Below the pieces are notes generated by a model. It searched no databases. It was given only the letters and a program-made list of their open reading frames with translations, and was not told where the DNA came from. Shown piece after piece: positions 37,507 to 50,250 of a DNA stretch of 64,000 bases (positions within the stretch are counted from its first letter, which is position 1; the number at the start of each line of letters is the position of its first letter). The stretch is from Diadema setosum (lineage: Eukaryota > Echinodermata > Echinoidea > Diadematoida > Diadematidae), in assembly GCA_033980235.1 (NCBI GenBank), contig CM067069.1, positions 38,067,992-38,131,991 on the forward strand. The letters are read 5' to 3'. Both the position numbers and the translations under genes were made by a program.

Positions 37507-38198
37507 TGTGACCGTGCACCACAAAACGAACATAAAGTCGCACACACTGATTTTGCGTGAGGACTGGAAATAAGTGAAATGGGTCAACCTAGCCGAACTT
37601 GACTTATCCATATTTTCTGAAAGAGCAGGCCTTCTTTTACATTATACTTAAAAATCGGTATCATAAAACGGGGCGGGAAAGTGTGTTATTTAGCAGTTTA
37701 TCTCGAACATTTTTGGTAGAATAGTATGATTAGGTGTGCCTTTAGAGTCCCTTTTTCATTTCTGAAAAACCTTGTACGCACTCTTCACTTTGAACTCTAA
37801 TAACTTTTGAAAAGATAATGCTACTGCTTTGAAAGTTGGCATTGATTATGGACAGAATGTGTTAATGAGGCACGCTTAATTTCAATTCAATCTAATAATC
37901 TCTTCATTGTTGTTACTCTCGTGGTTTACTTCTTGGTTTTTTTTCTTGTCCCATTCATCGCACAGCCAGCACGGTTTGGTAAAGATTGAGCGCTTGAATA
38001 GACACTGTGCTTCAGAGCCTCTTTTCTCAGTTCACACTTTTACTGAGTTTGTGCTTTCTTTCCAATATTTAGATAGGTTAGGAGAGTCCATTTGATTTGA
38101 ATTATACATCATTTTAACGCTTAAAATCTGCTCTTTCACAATATGGTCTTAACTAAAAATTCATGTCTGGCGACTTTTTGTTTGTTTTGTGGTGTACA
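37507..38198 (+). repeat. MITE-1 in copy A
   Basis: Starts TGTGACCGTGCACCACAAAA and ends GTGGTGTACA (degraded TIR). It adjoins the SINE. Confidence 0.88.
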
Positions 38199-40096
38199 TA
38201 TATCAAAGCCGGACCAGTCTTCCCACATCGTGATATCCCCACGCTACCGGGTCTTTATTAAAGGAACAAGTTACAAAAAGAAGAAATCAGGGGATAATCT
38301 TTGAGCAAATGTATACTAATCTCTCCCCCCCCCCAAAAAAAAAAAAATGTAACCAGACAGTGCTTTGAATTTCAGAGGAAAAACCACACACACCCACATC
38401 TACTGAATACAACTCACTTCGATACCTACTAATGTTAGGCCTACTTGCCACAAATTTCCAAGCGCCAAAGATTTTTGGTCTCTAAAATCTTCCAAATCAA
38501 GTTTATTATCATGCTATTTGCAATGACATTTGGGTTTGTGAGTATAGATTTTCTACATTCTTCTATAGTGTACCGCATTGTTCCACATATTGTTAAGAAT
38601 TTTGAATTGAATTAAATTAAAAAAAAAAACATTTTCTTTTGGCATAAAGCCATCCAGGTTCAAAGTTCACGAGGGATTTTTCCATTACGTACGCGGCTGC
38701 ATCCTTTATAATTCTAGCCGCTTCAGTGTCGTCTGAATGCTAGGTATAATGACACACAATGTCAAAATGGTTTGAATACAGGGTGCACATGCCGTCGGTG
38801 CCAAAGTGTATAAACGCACGTCGGTTTCTCTCTGATTTCTCTCAAAGACAGGCACACCGTAAAGGACATTGTGCAGTGCAAATGCAAGTTGACTTGGGTT
38901 GATCTCAATACCGTCAACGACAGTTAAGTGGCCAAATAAACAAAACAAAAACAAATCATACGAGTCGTACGTTTATTGGTTGTTGTTTTTTTTTTCTATT
39001 ATTTTTGTTCACATTACTTTGATACGCCCACAAAACCCTTCAAAACTAAGACTTGGTCGATGACGGTACGCCATGTGTCAATCACTGCAAAAGTACTATT
39101 ATGGTTAACAAAATTAATTAAAACCCCTTTCTTAAAACGAGCATAAAATACATGTTCCCATAATTATTGCTAATACAATTTCCGAAAGACATTATTTCAT
39201 AGAAATGTGTACGTTATGCTCAGTCTAGAGGAAAGTGTATTTCAATGTATTTTGTTAATCATATTAGTTTCTTTGGCTGTGTTTGTCAGATAGTGTTTTT
39301 CATCGACAAAATCTTGTGGTTTCTTTTTTTTTATTGAGCGTGGATCCAAGAAACTTGAAGAAAATATTAAAACATAATTATACGGTATAATGGTTCATTT
39401 ATAACATGTGTTTTATTCTCGTGGCCATAAAAGTAGTAATCAATATATCGTTCATGACACAAGACAGCATATATTTGCATTGCACGCATGTGGTCCCAAA
39501 TGGTTTGAATAATACAATGGCCTTTCCTGGGCAGTGCCCAACACTCTCATACTTTGTTATCATTTGCTGACTCTCACATAAAATTACATAGCCTATAACC
39601 GACACATAACACGACAACGATTCAATGAAACGTTTCACCGTTTTCGACAATCCTATTCCCGTGTTAAGTTGCTATCTAAACTGTTTATAAACCTGAAGCA
39701 CTCTCCAGAAAGCTTTCTGATACTGATGCTAACTTCATTATACACGCTACTTCTACATATTCAGCGTGTTCAAGTTCATTCGCACTTGTCTTATCCGTTA
39801 ATATCCGGATTGTTGCGCTGTCCCTAGGATAAAGAAAAGGCCATCGAGTTTATGTAAGAAGTAGATTTTTTTTTTTCAATCGCAAGTCAAGCATCGTATC
39901 CAATGAAGTCCTGAATTGATCAATTTTCACACTCCAAATGTAACTTTTTTATTTCATGCTCATTTATACTACTTTCATGATATTCAGGTTGGATTTCGAT
40001 CTATAAATACCTTTTGGCGATATTGTTTTTCAGATTGAGTCCAGAAAAAAAGATAAACAAATGGTTTAAGGTTCATAGATTTGAAGTTACACTTAC
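38199..40096. other. Intron after signal-peptide exon A
   Basis: No repeat head or exon recognised. A minus-strand 82-codon frame (38706-38954) has a counterpart at 47950-48198, but this follows from the duplication. It has no Ig cysteine/tryptophan pattern. Confidence 0.5.
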
Positions 40097-40163
40097 CTTC
40101 TACAGCAGTGCCAGAAAACACAGAAGCAGTCAATGCTACTAGCAGAACGAGGGCGTCCATCAT
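40097..40163 (-). CDS. Signal-peptide first exon, copy A
   Basis: 67 nt coding, starting MM and running DALVLLVALTASVFSGTAVE, then one base before donor AAG|GTAAGTG (phase 1). The hydrophobic core and small residues before the end fit a cleavable secretory signal. The first of two adjacent ATGs was chosen; either would serve. A TATA-like TTATAATG lies roughly 80 nt upstream on the coding strand. The exon is in the 8.5-kb duplicated unit, so a second copy sits 9.25 kb further upstream. It joins the V-set exon in phase across a ~9.4-kb intron that holds a LINE, a SINE and MITEs. Confidence 0.75.
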
Positions 40164-41233
40164 AAGTAGTCTACGGCTGACACATTCCAGTTAAGATAAA
40201 GTCAATGTTCGTTTTGATCGTGTTGAGCTTGTCAAATAATCATTATAATTGCAGTTTCCAGCAAAGCGCAATTGTCGAGAACACCCAAGCAATGTAGCTT
40301 ATCAGGACAGAAGGGATTCGTATGTAGAAAGAGATTTAAGGCAAGGGGAGTGCACTGCTTTACACATTGCAGACGCACCCATTTGCTCTTTTGTAATTGT
40401 TTTTTTACGGCGCAACCCACACCAAGTGGCGTAGATAATAACGTTGACAATGTTATCTTACGGTAGACTGCACCAGATAAATGTCATACAGTTGAGACGT
40501 TGAAATGCCACTGGTACAAAATGATGTTGTATGTTTCATGTAAGTAGTTATTGGACGCTGTTTGTCATGTTCAAGTAGCGTGATGTGTGCGTGGCGGTTT
40601 GGAGCGGGCTTATTTCCTTGTGCAAAGTTTATATTCTTGATTAGGACGGTAAAATGCAACGCTATGTATAACATGGTATTTAACGTAGACTCCCAGTGAA
40701 TATCGGAAGCTATGCCACGCCCATGTAGAGTAATATGCGCCGAGGAATCGTCGTCAAGCTTGGAGCGGTTAATTATTTCACTGAGATTAAAAAGGTTGTT
40801 GATATGATAAGTCATTCATCTAAATAATGTAGATAAGGAAGAGGTGTATTCCACGCATGTGTATGAATCATGCCTCATCTTGTAATGACCACAGACATGA
40901 ACATGTTAATTTTTGCTACCTATGTAGCAATCTATTACAACAAATTTACTTGGTTTTTTTTGGTACATTCCGTTAAAATGTGAAAATAAAGTTAGAATTG
41001 AATTGAATTGATATACAGCTGGTGGAGGATGCATACTTAGTTCAAAGGGATGGATGCCACTTTTTTTTCCTGAACAGTGCGTTATTCCTTCGAATCGTTG
41101 CGTGCATGTGTAAAGGGTGTTACTATTTACCCTGCTCTACGAAAGAGGTATCATAACGTGAATTGTTTTTTTTTTTATAATGTATGAAAATAAAGTGGAA
41201 ATTATATGCAGATTTTTCCTTGCATTTGCTATA

Positions 41234-41926
41234 TGTGACCCTGCACCTCAAAACAAACAAAAAGTCGCCAGACATGAATTTTTAGTTAAGACCATACTCT
41301 GAAAGAGCAGACTTTAAGCTTTAAAATGATGTATAACTCAAATCAAATGGACTCTCCTTACCTATCTAAATATTGGAAAGAAAGCACAAACTCAGGAAAA
41401 GTGTGAACTGTGAAAAGAGGCTCTGAAGTACAGTGTCTATTCAAGCGCTTAATCCTTACCAAACCGTGCTGGCTGAGCGATGAATGGGATAAAATACAGG
41501 AAGTAAACCACCAGAGTATAACAACAATGAAGGGATGATCAGATTGAACTGAAATTAAGCATGCGTCATTAACACATTCTGCCCATAAGATTAATGCCAA
41601 CTTTCAAAGCAGTAGCACTATCTTTTCAAAAGTTATTAGTGTTGAAAGTAAAGAGTGTGGACAAGCTTTTTCAGAAATGAAAAAGGAATTCTAAAGACAC
41701 ACCTAATCACACTATTCTACCAAAAATGTTCGAGATAAACTGCTAAAAAACACACTTTCCTGCCCGCTTTATGATACCAAATTTTAGCATAATGCAAAAG
41801 AAGACCCACTCTTTCAAAAAATATGACAACGTCAAGTTCGGCTATGTTGACCCATTTACTTATTTTCAGTCCTCACGCAAAATCAGTGTGTGCGACTTTA
41901 TGTTCGTTTTGAGGTGCACGGTCACA
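41234..41926 (+). mobile_element. MITE-1 insertion unique to copy B
   Basis: 693 bp from TGTGACCCTGCACC to GGTGCACGGTCACA, flanked by TA (41232-41233, 41927-41928). Copy A has the uninterrupted site GCTATATATCTTGCG, so the empty site fixes the ends and a 2-bp TA target duplication. Confidence 0.95.
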
Positions 41927-42235
41927 TATATCTTGCGTTTTGCGAAAAAAACATCATACACAAAATGGCAGCACACCGTTTGGACAGTTTAAGAAACCAC
42001 GCACTTTAGAATTTTTCATTGAAGGCTAGTACTTCGTATTACAAAGGAACGACTATAGGGAGTTTCTTCTACACGACATAGCCGGTAGTTGAGCGTGCCG
42101 TGTGCAAAATTTTCTTCTGCGCACGATCAAATCCAAGAAACGTCCCGTCCTGGGGAAAACGAGTACGGCACTCGGCCAAAATAGCGTTCGGTCCCGATGC
42201 TGGGCAGGAGTGAGCCAGCCAGCCAGCCAGCCAAT

Positions 42236-42291
<56 letters not shown>

Positions 42292-42577
42292 TGAGTGTGG
42301 TGAGTGCGCCTTGCAGCTGCCTCCCTCAGCTCTCTCTATTTTTGTTCTGCTCATCAGTTTCAGCTGGAATTTCTTTATAAGGCTGTTGCCAATCTGATTG
42401 CACTAGTTTGCTGAAACTGCTAGACAACTTTGGTCCCTGGAATTTGCATGTGAACGTGGATTTTGGAAATCAACTTTTCTTGCTTCAGGCTGTATAAGTC
42501 ACAGCACTGCAGAGACCTGGAACCATTACTTCTGTGCAGTACATTGTTGTTCACTCAACTGTACACTCAAGACAGCA

Positions 42578-45500
42578 ATGCCTTGCACCACGAGCCTCCT
42601 TTCACTGGTTCTTTTGTGTTTGTCCATTAACCTGAATGTGGACTTTGCTTCTTCATCTTTTCATGGCAGGACAGTGAATAGAAGCCATGACCATCACCGC
42701 CATCACTATGCAGGGAAAAGGATTCTGTACTACAGCAACTCCACCAGCACATTTCGCACTGAGTTGACAAAAGCTGGTAATGTACATCCTAATCCGGACC
42801 CTGGTGAAAACGCTAGGGATCATGGGCTTTCTTCAACATTTTCTGCACAGGCCATTGTACCCAGGATACAGAGTCTGGATCGAAGAGTATCATACAGCCG
42901 ATCTGAACTCTTTGACCTACATTGCATCCAACGAATTGACTTGGGTATTTGGGATACCATTAAGACACTAGGGATTCCAAGAAGACGCCCTACCCACAGA
43001 GGCTGTAAAGGGGGCAGACACAAACGTAAGCATGCTGAAACTACCTACAAGCTCTCCAAAGGATCCAAAGGTCCCACCACCAGGCTACGGACGTTGTCAG
43101 ATGGTTCTCTGGAATGTCAAATCTCTAATAACATGCATATGGTGTCAGACATGGTAATCTCGCAACATGTGGATATCTATGCACTCACTGAGACATGACT
43201 CACAGGAGATGCACGTGATGATCGAGCCCTGTCTGATTTTTCCACTGACCTCCCTACTCATCAGTTTATTCACTCACCCCGAATGGAGAGATCAGGTGGT
43301 GGTGTCGGTATAATATATGCCTTCATCGAAGCTACACTATCCTCGGAAAGGATTTGGATACACTTGAATCTTTCGAATACATCAATGTTTTGATCTCTGC
43401 CAAATGTCAAAAGCCTCTTCGTCTGCGTGTAGTTTACAGGCCACAGAGAACAAAGAACCGAAGATCAACTTCATCCATCTTTTTGGATGAATTTGCAGTA
43501 TTTCTCGAACAACTGGCAGCTGAATCCAACCATCTTGTAATTTGTGGTGATTTTCATTTTCACATCAATGATGATCAAGATTGAGAAGCTCTTCTGTTCT
43601 GGATTTGATATCACCAGCCAATTTTATACAGCACGTTGATTTTCCTACCCATCAGAAGGGCCATACTTTGGACTTAATTCTTACCAGAGCCTCTGATGAT
43701 GTCATTTCCCGAGTTCAATCATCGCTGTTTCTTCCATCTGACCACTAATCTGTCAGCTGTTATGTTAACATCAAGAAGCCGGATCCATCGAAAATTGATA
43801 TTAGTTTTCGAAAACTTAGGCGTATTGACATCCAGGCTTTCCGGGCAGATTTTATTGAGTCCGAAGTTTATGAGTCGACCGCCTCAGATCTTTATCAGCT
43901 TGTTCTCCAGTACAACAGGGTACTTCAAGCTCTTCTAGAGAAGCATATATATATGCCCCTCTGATCACTATATAGACGTATAACCGCTAGACCGCATTCC
44001 CCTTGGTTCAGTGATGATCTTTGCCATATTAAGCAGAGGGTAAGACAACTGGAGAGAAGATATCGTCACTCCCGAACTGAAATCAATCGCCAGATCCTTA
44101 AGAATGAATTTCATTTCTATAGCAAGCAACTTGCCAAGGCAAAGCGAGAGTACTACTCCGAGCATCAACTCTTCCAGAGAGTTGATCGTCTGACTTCAGC
44201 CGGTGCTAAAAAGGTCCTCCCATCCGATAACGACCCAAATGAATTTCTGGCCGATCGGTTTTCTGATTTCTTCACCGACTTGATCGATGTTCTCGTCAAG
44301 TCATTTCAGAAATTACCCTCGGATAATCTATTTTACATCAGTTTTCAAAGCACTCGGCACTGTTTCCATGCCCTTTTACCGATACTGCAGAGCCAAGTAC
44401 AGAAAGTTATCAGAGAGTCTCGATCAACCCTCTTCGACTCGATCCAATTCCTAATTGGCTGCTAAAGAACTGTGTCGATGAAGTAACTCCGGTTATTACC
44501 TCCATTGTCAACGCTTCCCTCTACGATGGTCATTTCCCTGATTCTCTGAAACATGCTCATATAACTCCGATCCTGAAGTCATCTAAACTGAGTCCGGATG
44601 AATTTAAGAGCTATAGACCGGTCTCTTATGTTTAGTTCCTCGGAAAGATTATTGAAAGATTCGTGTTGTCTCAATGTCAAGATCACCTGCCAGAGCACAA
44701 TCTTTACTCTGAGATGCAGTCAGGTTACCGGCCACACGACAGTTGTGAAACTGACCTGCTACATATCACAAACGATATTCTTCTCTCTCTGGACATAGGT
44801 GAAGAAGCAATTCTGCTGTTATTGGATTATTCGGCTGCCTTTGACACCGTGAGTCATGACGCCCTGCTTAGCCGTTTGCACGATAGATTCTTCGGAGTTC
44901 CCCAATGGTCTGTGATTGGCCCACTAGCCGTTACACCCTTCTCATCTCCATTATCCTGGATGCCATCAAGCACCACGACATAAGGTGTATGATCTATGCA
45001 GACGATATTCAAATTTACCTTGTGTTCAAGAAGCAGCATCAGTCTACCGCTATACAAAGACTCAGTGCATTTTTCTGGGATATTAAGAGTTGGTCAATAC
45101 AGAGTGGTTTGAAGCTAAATGAAAGCAAAGGAGAATGTATACATTTCACAAGCAGGCACAAAATTTCAAGCCCGATTAGTACAATTTCTTTAGATTATAC
45201 TCCTATGCAATGCTGCACAGATGCAATTAACTAGGGTGTCATATTTGATCACAATCTGTCTTTGTAGACTCATGTGAACAATGTGTGCAGATCAGCCTCA
45301 ATTGCCCTACACAAAACTAGCAGCATCCGCCAATTTCTGACTAACAGAAAACCCACAGACTCGCTCAGGCACTGGTTATGTGTCGCATTGGCTTTTGTAG
45401 CAGTCTCTTGTATCGTCTGATTGATGCGCAAAGCAACAAACTGCAGAGAGTTCAACATTCAGTTGCCAGGCTTATTGCTAAACGGCGATCACGTGAGTCG

Positions 45501-46176
45501 GTTCCCCACTACTGAGAGAACCGCATATGTTAAGAATCCGGGAACGAATTAACTTCAAGATTATTTTGTTAACTTTCAAATGTTTGCGAAATATTGCACC
45601 GGTTTATCTTCAACAGTTGATAACTGAATGTATACCCTCCCGGAACTTGCGGTCTAACAATAAATCACATTTAATACCTCCTCCTGTCAATACACATTCT
45701 TATGGTTCACGTTCATTTCAGTCAGCATCGCCTCAAATCTGGAACAGTTTATCTGAATGCTTAAAACAAACAGTCTCAGCAGACAAATTTAAATCCATGT
45801 TAAAAACTTATTTGTTTATTGAGTAGCACTATGACTTTGACTCATGTCTTAAACCGTCTCTGAAACTGTACCTTCGTCTTCTTTCTCTCTTTTCTTTTCC
45901 TCTTCTTCCCTTTTTCTTTTTTTTTTCTTTTTCCCTTAGCGCTTAGTGACATTGCATGTAATAACGCTCTATGTAAATGATGTGAACTAATTAATCAGCG
46001 ATCTTGTCCCAACGCCTCCGTCCTAACGGAAAAGCGAAACTGCTTAGACAAGGGAACTGGAGTCCGAGTACGTGAACCGTCACACCTGATAGCTTCCGCG
46101 GATTCTCGGGCCTCCCGTCGTGTAACGAAAAATCCCTATAATCTAAAGTACCCTGCTGGGAAAAATAAATGAAGTG
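42578..46176 (+). pseudogene. LINE (CR1/L2-like), copy B
   Basis: Near-identical to the element at 33.3 kb, including the same TGA replacing the ETW tryptophan and the same intact YADD. Shared disabling mutations show that it died before the duplication. One visible protein change is Lys to Arg in the segment after the GNVHPNPDP motif. Confidence 0.87.
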
Positions 46177-46467
46177 AAGTCTTGAGTTATGGCATTATAT
46201 CATGCCCACGCAATGATACGCGTCAATACACCATCAGTTTGATAAACAACTCTTTGAGGGTGGGTCCAATAATATATATCCCAAACACTTCCTCTTTGCA
46301 AACGCGTGCCATCCACATGTCAGCGAACAACATGTGTATCGACGCGTATGTGTTTCATCAACGGTCGACACCAATCGAAAATCTTCGGCTGTGTGTATGT
46401 TCTTTACATATAGACATTAGTCATCAAAATGTAAACAACACTTTATAATACGGGGATTCTTGAATAT

Positions 46468-46740
46468 GATAGTTGGAAAGCTGTGGCATTGTTGATAAGA
46501 CCCCCGACTCCCAATCGGAGGACCCGAGTTCGATTCCCTGGCCATAGTGTTTACGTCACTACGTTCAAAATGTTCTTTTATCCACCATGTCCCTCTCGAC
46601 GCAGGTGTGTAAATGGGTATCTGACAACGATATGGGAATATCAATGGCCGGGTCCTCTGGTAGAGCAGTGGCAACACGGGAGAGGCTACCCTGGGAAAAT
46701 AAGTCGTTATCATTATTATTATCATCTATATTATCATATG
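46468..46740 (+). repeat. tRNA-derived SINE, copy B
   Basis: Same element in the second duplicated unit. The A-box region GTGGCATTGTTGATAAGA and B box GAGTTCGATTCC are closer to tRNA consensus. It is not a functional tRNA gene, since the acceptor stem does not pair. Confidence 0.75.
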
Positions 46741-46746
46741 ACGGAT

Positions 46747-47444
46747 TGTGACCGTGCACCACAAAACGAACATAAAGTCGCACACACTGATTTTGCGTGA
46801 GGACTGGAAATAAGTGAAATGGGTCAACCTAGCCGAACTTGACTTATCCATATTTTCTGAAAGAGCAGGCCTTCTTTTACATTATACTTAAAAATCGGTA
46901 TCATAAAACGGGGCGGGAAAATGTATTATTTAGCAGTTTATCTCGAACATTTTTGGTAGAATAGTATGATTAGGTGTGCCTTTAGAGTCCCTTTTTCATT
47001 TCTGAAAAACCTTGTACGCACTCTTCACTTTGAACTCTAATAACTTTTGAAAAGATAATGCTACTGCTTTGAAAGTTGGCATTGATTATGGACAGAATGT
47101 GTTAATGAGGCACGCTTAATTTCAATTCAATCTGATAATCTCTTCATTGTTGTTACTCTCGTGGTTTACTTCTTGTTTTTTTTTTTTTTGTTTGTCCCAT
47201 TCATCGCACAGCCAGCACGGTTTGGTAAAGATTGAACGCTTGAATAGACACTGTGCTTCAGAGCCTCTTTTCTCAGTTCACACTTTTCCTGAGTTTGTGC
47301 TTTCTTTCCAATATTCAGATAGGTTAGGAGAGTCCATTTGATTTGAATTATACATCATTTTAAAGCTTAAAATCTGCTCTTTCACAATATGGTCTTAACT
47401 AAAAATTCATGTCTGGCGACTTTTTGTTTGTTTTGTGGTGTACA
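46747..47444 (+). repeat. MITE-1 in copy B
   Basis: Duplicate of the copy at 37.5 kb with the same degraded right TIR. Confidence 0.88.
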
Positions 47445-49347
47445 TATATCAAAGCCGGACCAGTCTTCCCACATCGTGATATCACCACGCTACCGGGTCT
47501 TTATGAAAGGAACAAATTACAAAAAGAAGAAATCAGGGGATAATCTTTGAGCAAATGTATACTAATCTCTCCCCCCCCCCCAAAAAAAAATGTAACCAGA
47601 CAGTGCTTTGAATTTCAGAGGAAAAACCACACACACCCACATCTACTGAATACAACTCACTTCGATACCTACTAATGTTAGGCCTACTTGCCACAAATTT
47701 CCAAGCGCCAAAGATTTTTGGTCTCTAAAATCTTCCAAATCAAGTTTATTATCATGCTATTTGCAATGACATTTGGGTTTGTGAGTATAGATTTTCTACA
47801 TTCTTCTATAGTGTACCGCATTGTTCCACATATTGTTAAGAATTTTGAATTGAATTAAATTTATAAAAAAAGACATTTTCTTTTGGCATAAAGCCATCCA
47901 GGTTCAAAGTTCACGAGGGATTTTTCCATTACGTACGCGGCTGCATCCTTTATAATTCTAGCCGCTTCAGTGTCGTCTGAATGCTAGGTATAATGACACA
48001 CAATGTCAAAATGGTTTGAATACAGGGTGCACATGCCGTCGGTGCCAAAGTGTATAAACGCACGTCGGTTTCTCTCTGATTTCTCTCAAAGACAGGCACA
48101 CCGTAAAGGACATTGTGCAGTGCAAATGCAAGTTGACTTGGGTTGATCTCAATACCGTCAACGACAGTTAAGTGGCCAAATAAACAAAACAAAAACAAAT
48201 CATACGAGTCGTACGTTTATTGGTTGTTGGTTTTTTTTTTTCTATTATTTTTGTTCACATTACTTTGATACGCCCACAAAACCCTTCAAAACTAAGACTT
48301 GGTCGATGACGGTACGCCATGTGTCAATCACTGCAAAAGTACTATTATGGTTAACAAAATTAATTAAAAGCCCCTTTCTTAAAACGAGCATAAAATACAT
48401 GTTCCCATAATTATTGCTAATACAATTTCCGAAAGACATTATTTCATAGAAATGTGTACGTTATGCTCAGTCTAGAGGAAAGTGTATTTCAATGTATTTT
48501 GTTAATCATATTAGTTTTTTTTTGGCTGTGTTTGTCAGATAGTGTTTTTCATCGACAAAATCTTGTGGTTTCTTTTTTTTTATTGAGCGTGGATCCAAGA
48601 AACTTGAAGAAAATATCAAAACATAATTATACGGTATAATGGTTCATTTATAACATGTGTTTTATTCTCGTGGCCATAAAAGTAGTAATCAATATATCGT
48701 TCATGACACAAGACAGCATATATTTGCATTGCACGCATGTGGTCCCAAATGGTTTGAATAATACAATGGCCTTTCCTGGGCAGTGCCCAACACTCTCATA
48801 CTTTGTTATCATTTGCTGACTCTCACATAAAATTACATGGCCTATAACCGACACATAACACGACAACGATTCAATGAAACGTTTCACCGTTTTCGACAAT
48901 CCTATTCCCGTGTTAAGTTGCTATCTAAACTGTTTATAAAACTGAAGCACTCTCCAGAAAGCTTTCTGATACTGATGCTAACTTCATTATACACGCTACT
49001 TCTACATATTCAGCGTGCTCAAGTTCATTCGCACTTGTCTTATCCGTTAATATCCGGATTGTTGCGCTGTCCCTAGGATAAAGAAAAGGCCATCTAGTTT
49101 ATGTAAGAAGTAGATTTTTTTTTTTTCAATCGCAAGTCAAGCATCGTATCCAATGAAGTCCTGAATTGATCAATTTTCACACTCCAAATGTAACTTTTTT
49201 TATTTCATGCTCATTTATACTACTTTCATGATATTCAGGTTGGATTTTGATCTATAAATACCTTTTGGCGATATTGTTTTTCAGATTGAGTCCAGAAAAA
49301 AAGATCAACAAATGGTTTAAGGTTCATAGATTTGAAGTTACACTTAC
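47445..49347. other. Intron after signal-peptide exon B
   Basis: Counterpart of 38199-40096 with a few substitutions and homopolymer differences. Nothing supports a gene. Confidence 0.5.
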
Positions 49348-49414
49348 CTTCTGCAGCAGTGCCAGAAAACACAGAAGCAGTCAATGCTACTAGCAGAACG
49401 AGGGCGTCCATCAT
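49348..49414 (-). CDS. Signal-peptide first exon, copy B
   Basis: Duplicate of the exon at 40.1 kb, with the same start, length and GTAAGTG donor. The one coding change seen is Val to Ala next to the predicted cleavage region (…SGTAAE). Because a first exon has no acceptor, a transcript starting here would skip copy A and splice to the V-set exon in phase 1. The two copies could therefore act as alternative promoters and first exons of one gene. Which is used cannot be told from sequence, and the duplication may be an assembly artefact of two alleles. Confidence 0.7.
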
Positions 49415-50250
49415 AAGTAGTCTACGGCTGACACATTCCAGTTAAGATAAAGTCAATGTTCGTTTTGATCGTGTTGAGCTTGTCAAATAATCATTATAAT
49501 TGCAGTTTCCAGCAAAGCGCAATTGTCGAGAACACCCAAGCAATGTAGCTTATCAGGACAGAAGGGATTCGTATGTAGAAAGAGATTTAAGGCAAGGGGA
49601 GTGCACTGCTTTACACATTGCAGACGCACCCATTTGCTCTTTTGTAATTGTTTTTTTTTTTACGGCGCAACCCACACCAAGTGGCGTAGATAATAACGTT
49701 GACAATGTTATCTTACGGTAGACTGCACCAGATAAATGTCTTACAGTTGAGACGTTGAAATGCCACTGGTACAAAATGATGTTGTATGTTTCATGTAAGT
49801 AGTTATTGGACGCTGTTTGTCATGTTCAAGTAGCGTGATGTGTGCGTGGCGGTTTGGAGCGGGCTTATTTCCTTGTACAAAGTTTATATCCTTGATTAGG
49901 ACGGTAAAATGCAACGCTATGTATAACATGGTATTTAACGTAGACTCCCAGTGAATATCGGAAGCTATGCCACGCCCATGTAGAGTAATATGCGCCGAGG
50001 AATCGTCGTCAAGCTTGGAGCGGTTAATTATTTCACTGAGATTAAAAAGGTTGTTGATATAAGTCATTCGTCTAAAAAAATAAGGAAGAGGTGGGTATTC
50101 CACGTATCCTCACCGCTTCAAAGTGTGAAGGGAGGCTCTTCTCTCCTATTAAGAACTCAACTGGCTCCACAGCCAATCAATTGAATGTAATACACATCGG
50201 TTTCCACAAGTACCTGTAAGAGGACTTAAAACCGTAAGAAGATAAACATG

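Larger units (their letters stand above)
32352..40852. repeat. Tandem duplication, copy A (8.5 kb)
   Basis: Starts GTGTATGAATCATGCCTC and ends GAAGAGGTGTATTCCACG, where the same start sequence recurs at about 40856. Contains a LINE, a SINE, a MITE-1 and signal-peptide exon A. Only scattered substitutions and homopolymer changes separate it from copy B. Confidence 0.93.
1431..49414 (-). other. Gene model: Ig-Ig-TM-NACHT-LRR receptor (3' end outside window)
   Basis: Seven coding segments join into one open frame of 2,688 nt (896 codons): signal peptide 67 nt, V-set Ig 312, second Ig 345, TM 126, cytoplasmic 87, NACHT 1589, LRR 162. Every internal intron can start GT and end AG. The first five junctions are all phase 1 and the NACHT-LRR junction is phase 0. 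The order implies a type I membrane receptor whose extracellular Ig domains sit on an intracellular NLR-like NTPase and LRR sensor or signalling module. The LRR exon ends in a donor, so more LRR exons should lie beyond position 1. Seen: exons, splice sites, phases, domain motifs. Inferred: that all belong to one transcript. The alternative is two neighbouring genes, an Ig-TM gene ending at the TGA at 17600-17602 and a separate NACHT gene. Confidence 0.7.
40853..50104. repeat. Tandem duplication, copy B (9.25 kb)
   Basis: Aligns to copy A throughout. It is longer because of a 693-bp MITE-1 insertion at 41234 and a poly-T run grown to over 50 nt at 42237-42290 (about 16 nt in copy A). Ends GGGTATTCCACG, then unique sequence. 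Confidence 0.93.

Noticed and set aside
38706..38954. 82-codon minus-strand frame, unchanged in the second copy at 47950
   Set aside because: Identity is explained by the recent duplication; no Ig or other domain pattern, and no convincing splice bounds.
40453..40815. 120-codon minus-strand frame upstream of signal-peptide exon A
   Set aside because: No domain, and it lies in the presumed promoter region; the copy at 49.7-50.1 kb has changes at its ends.
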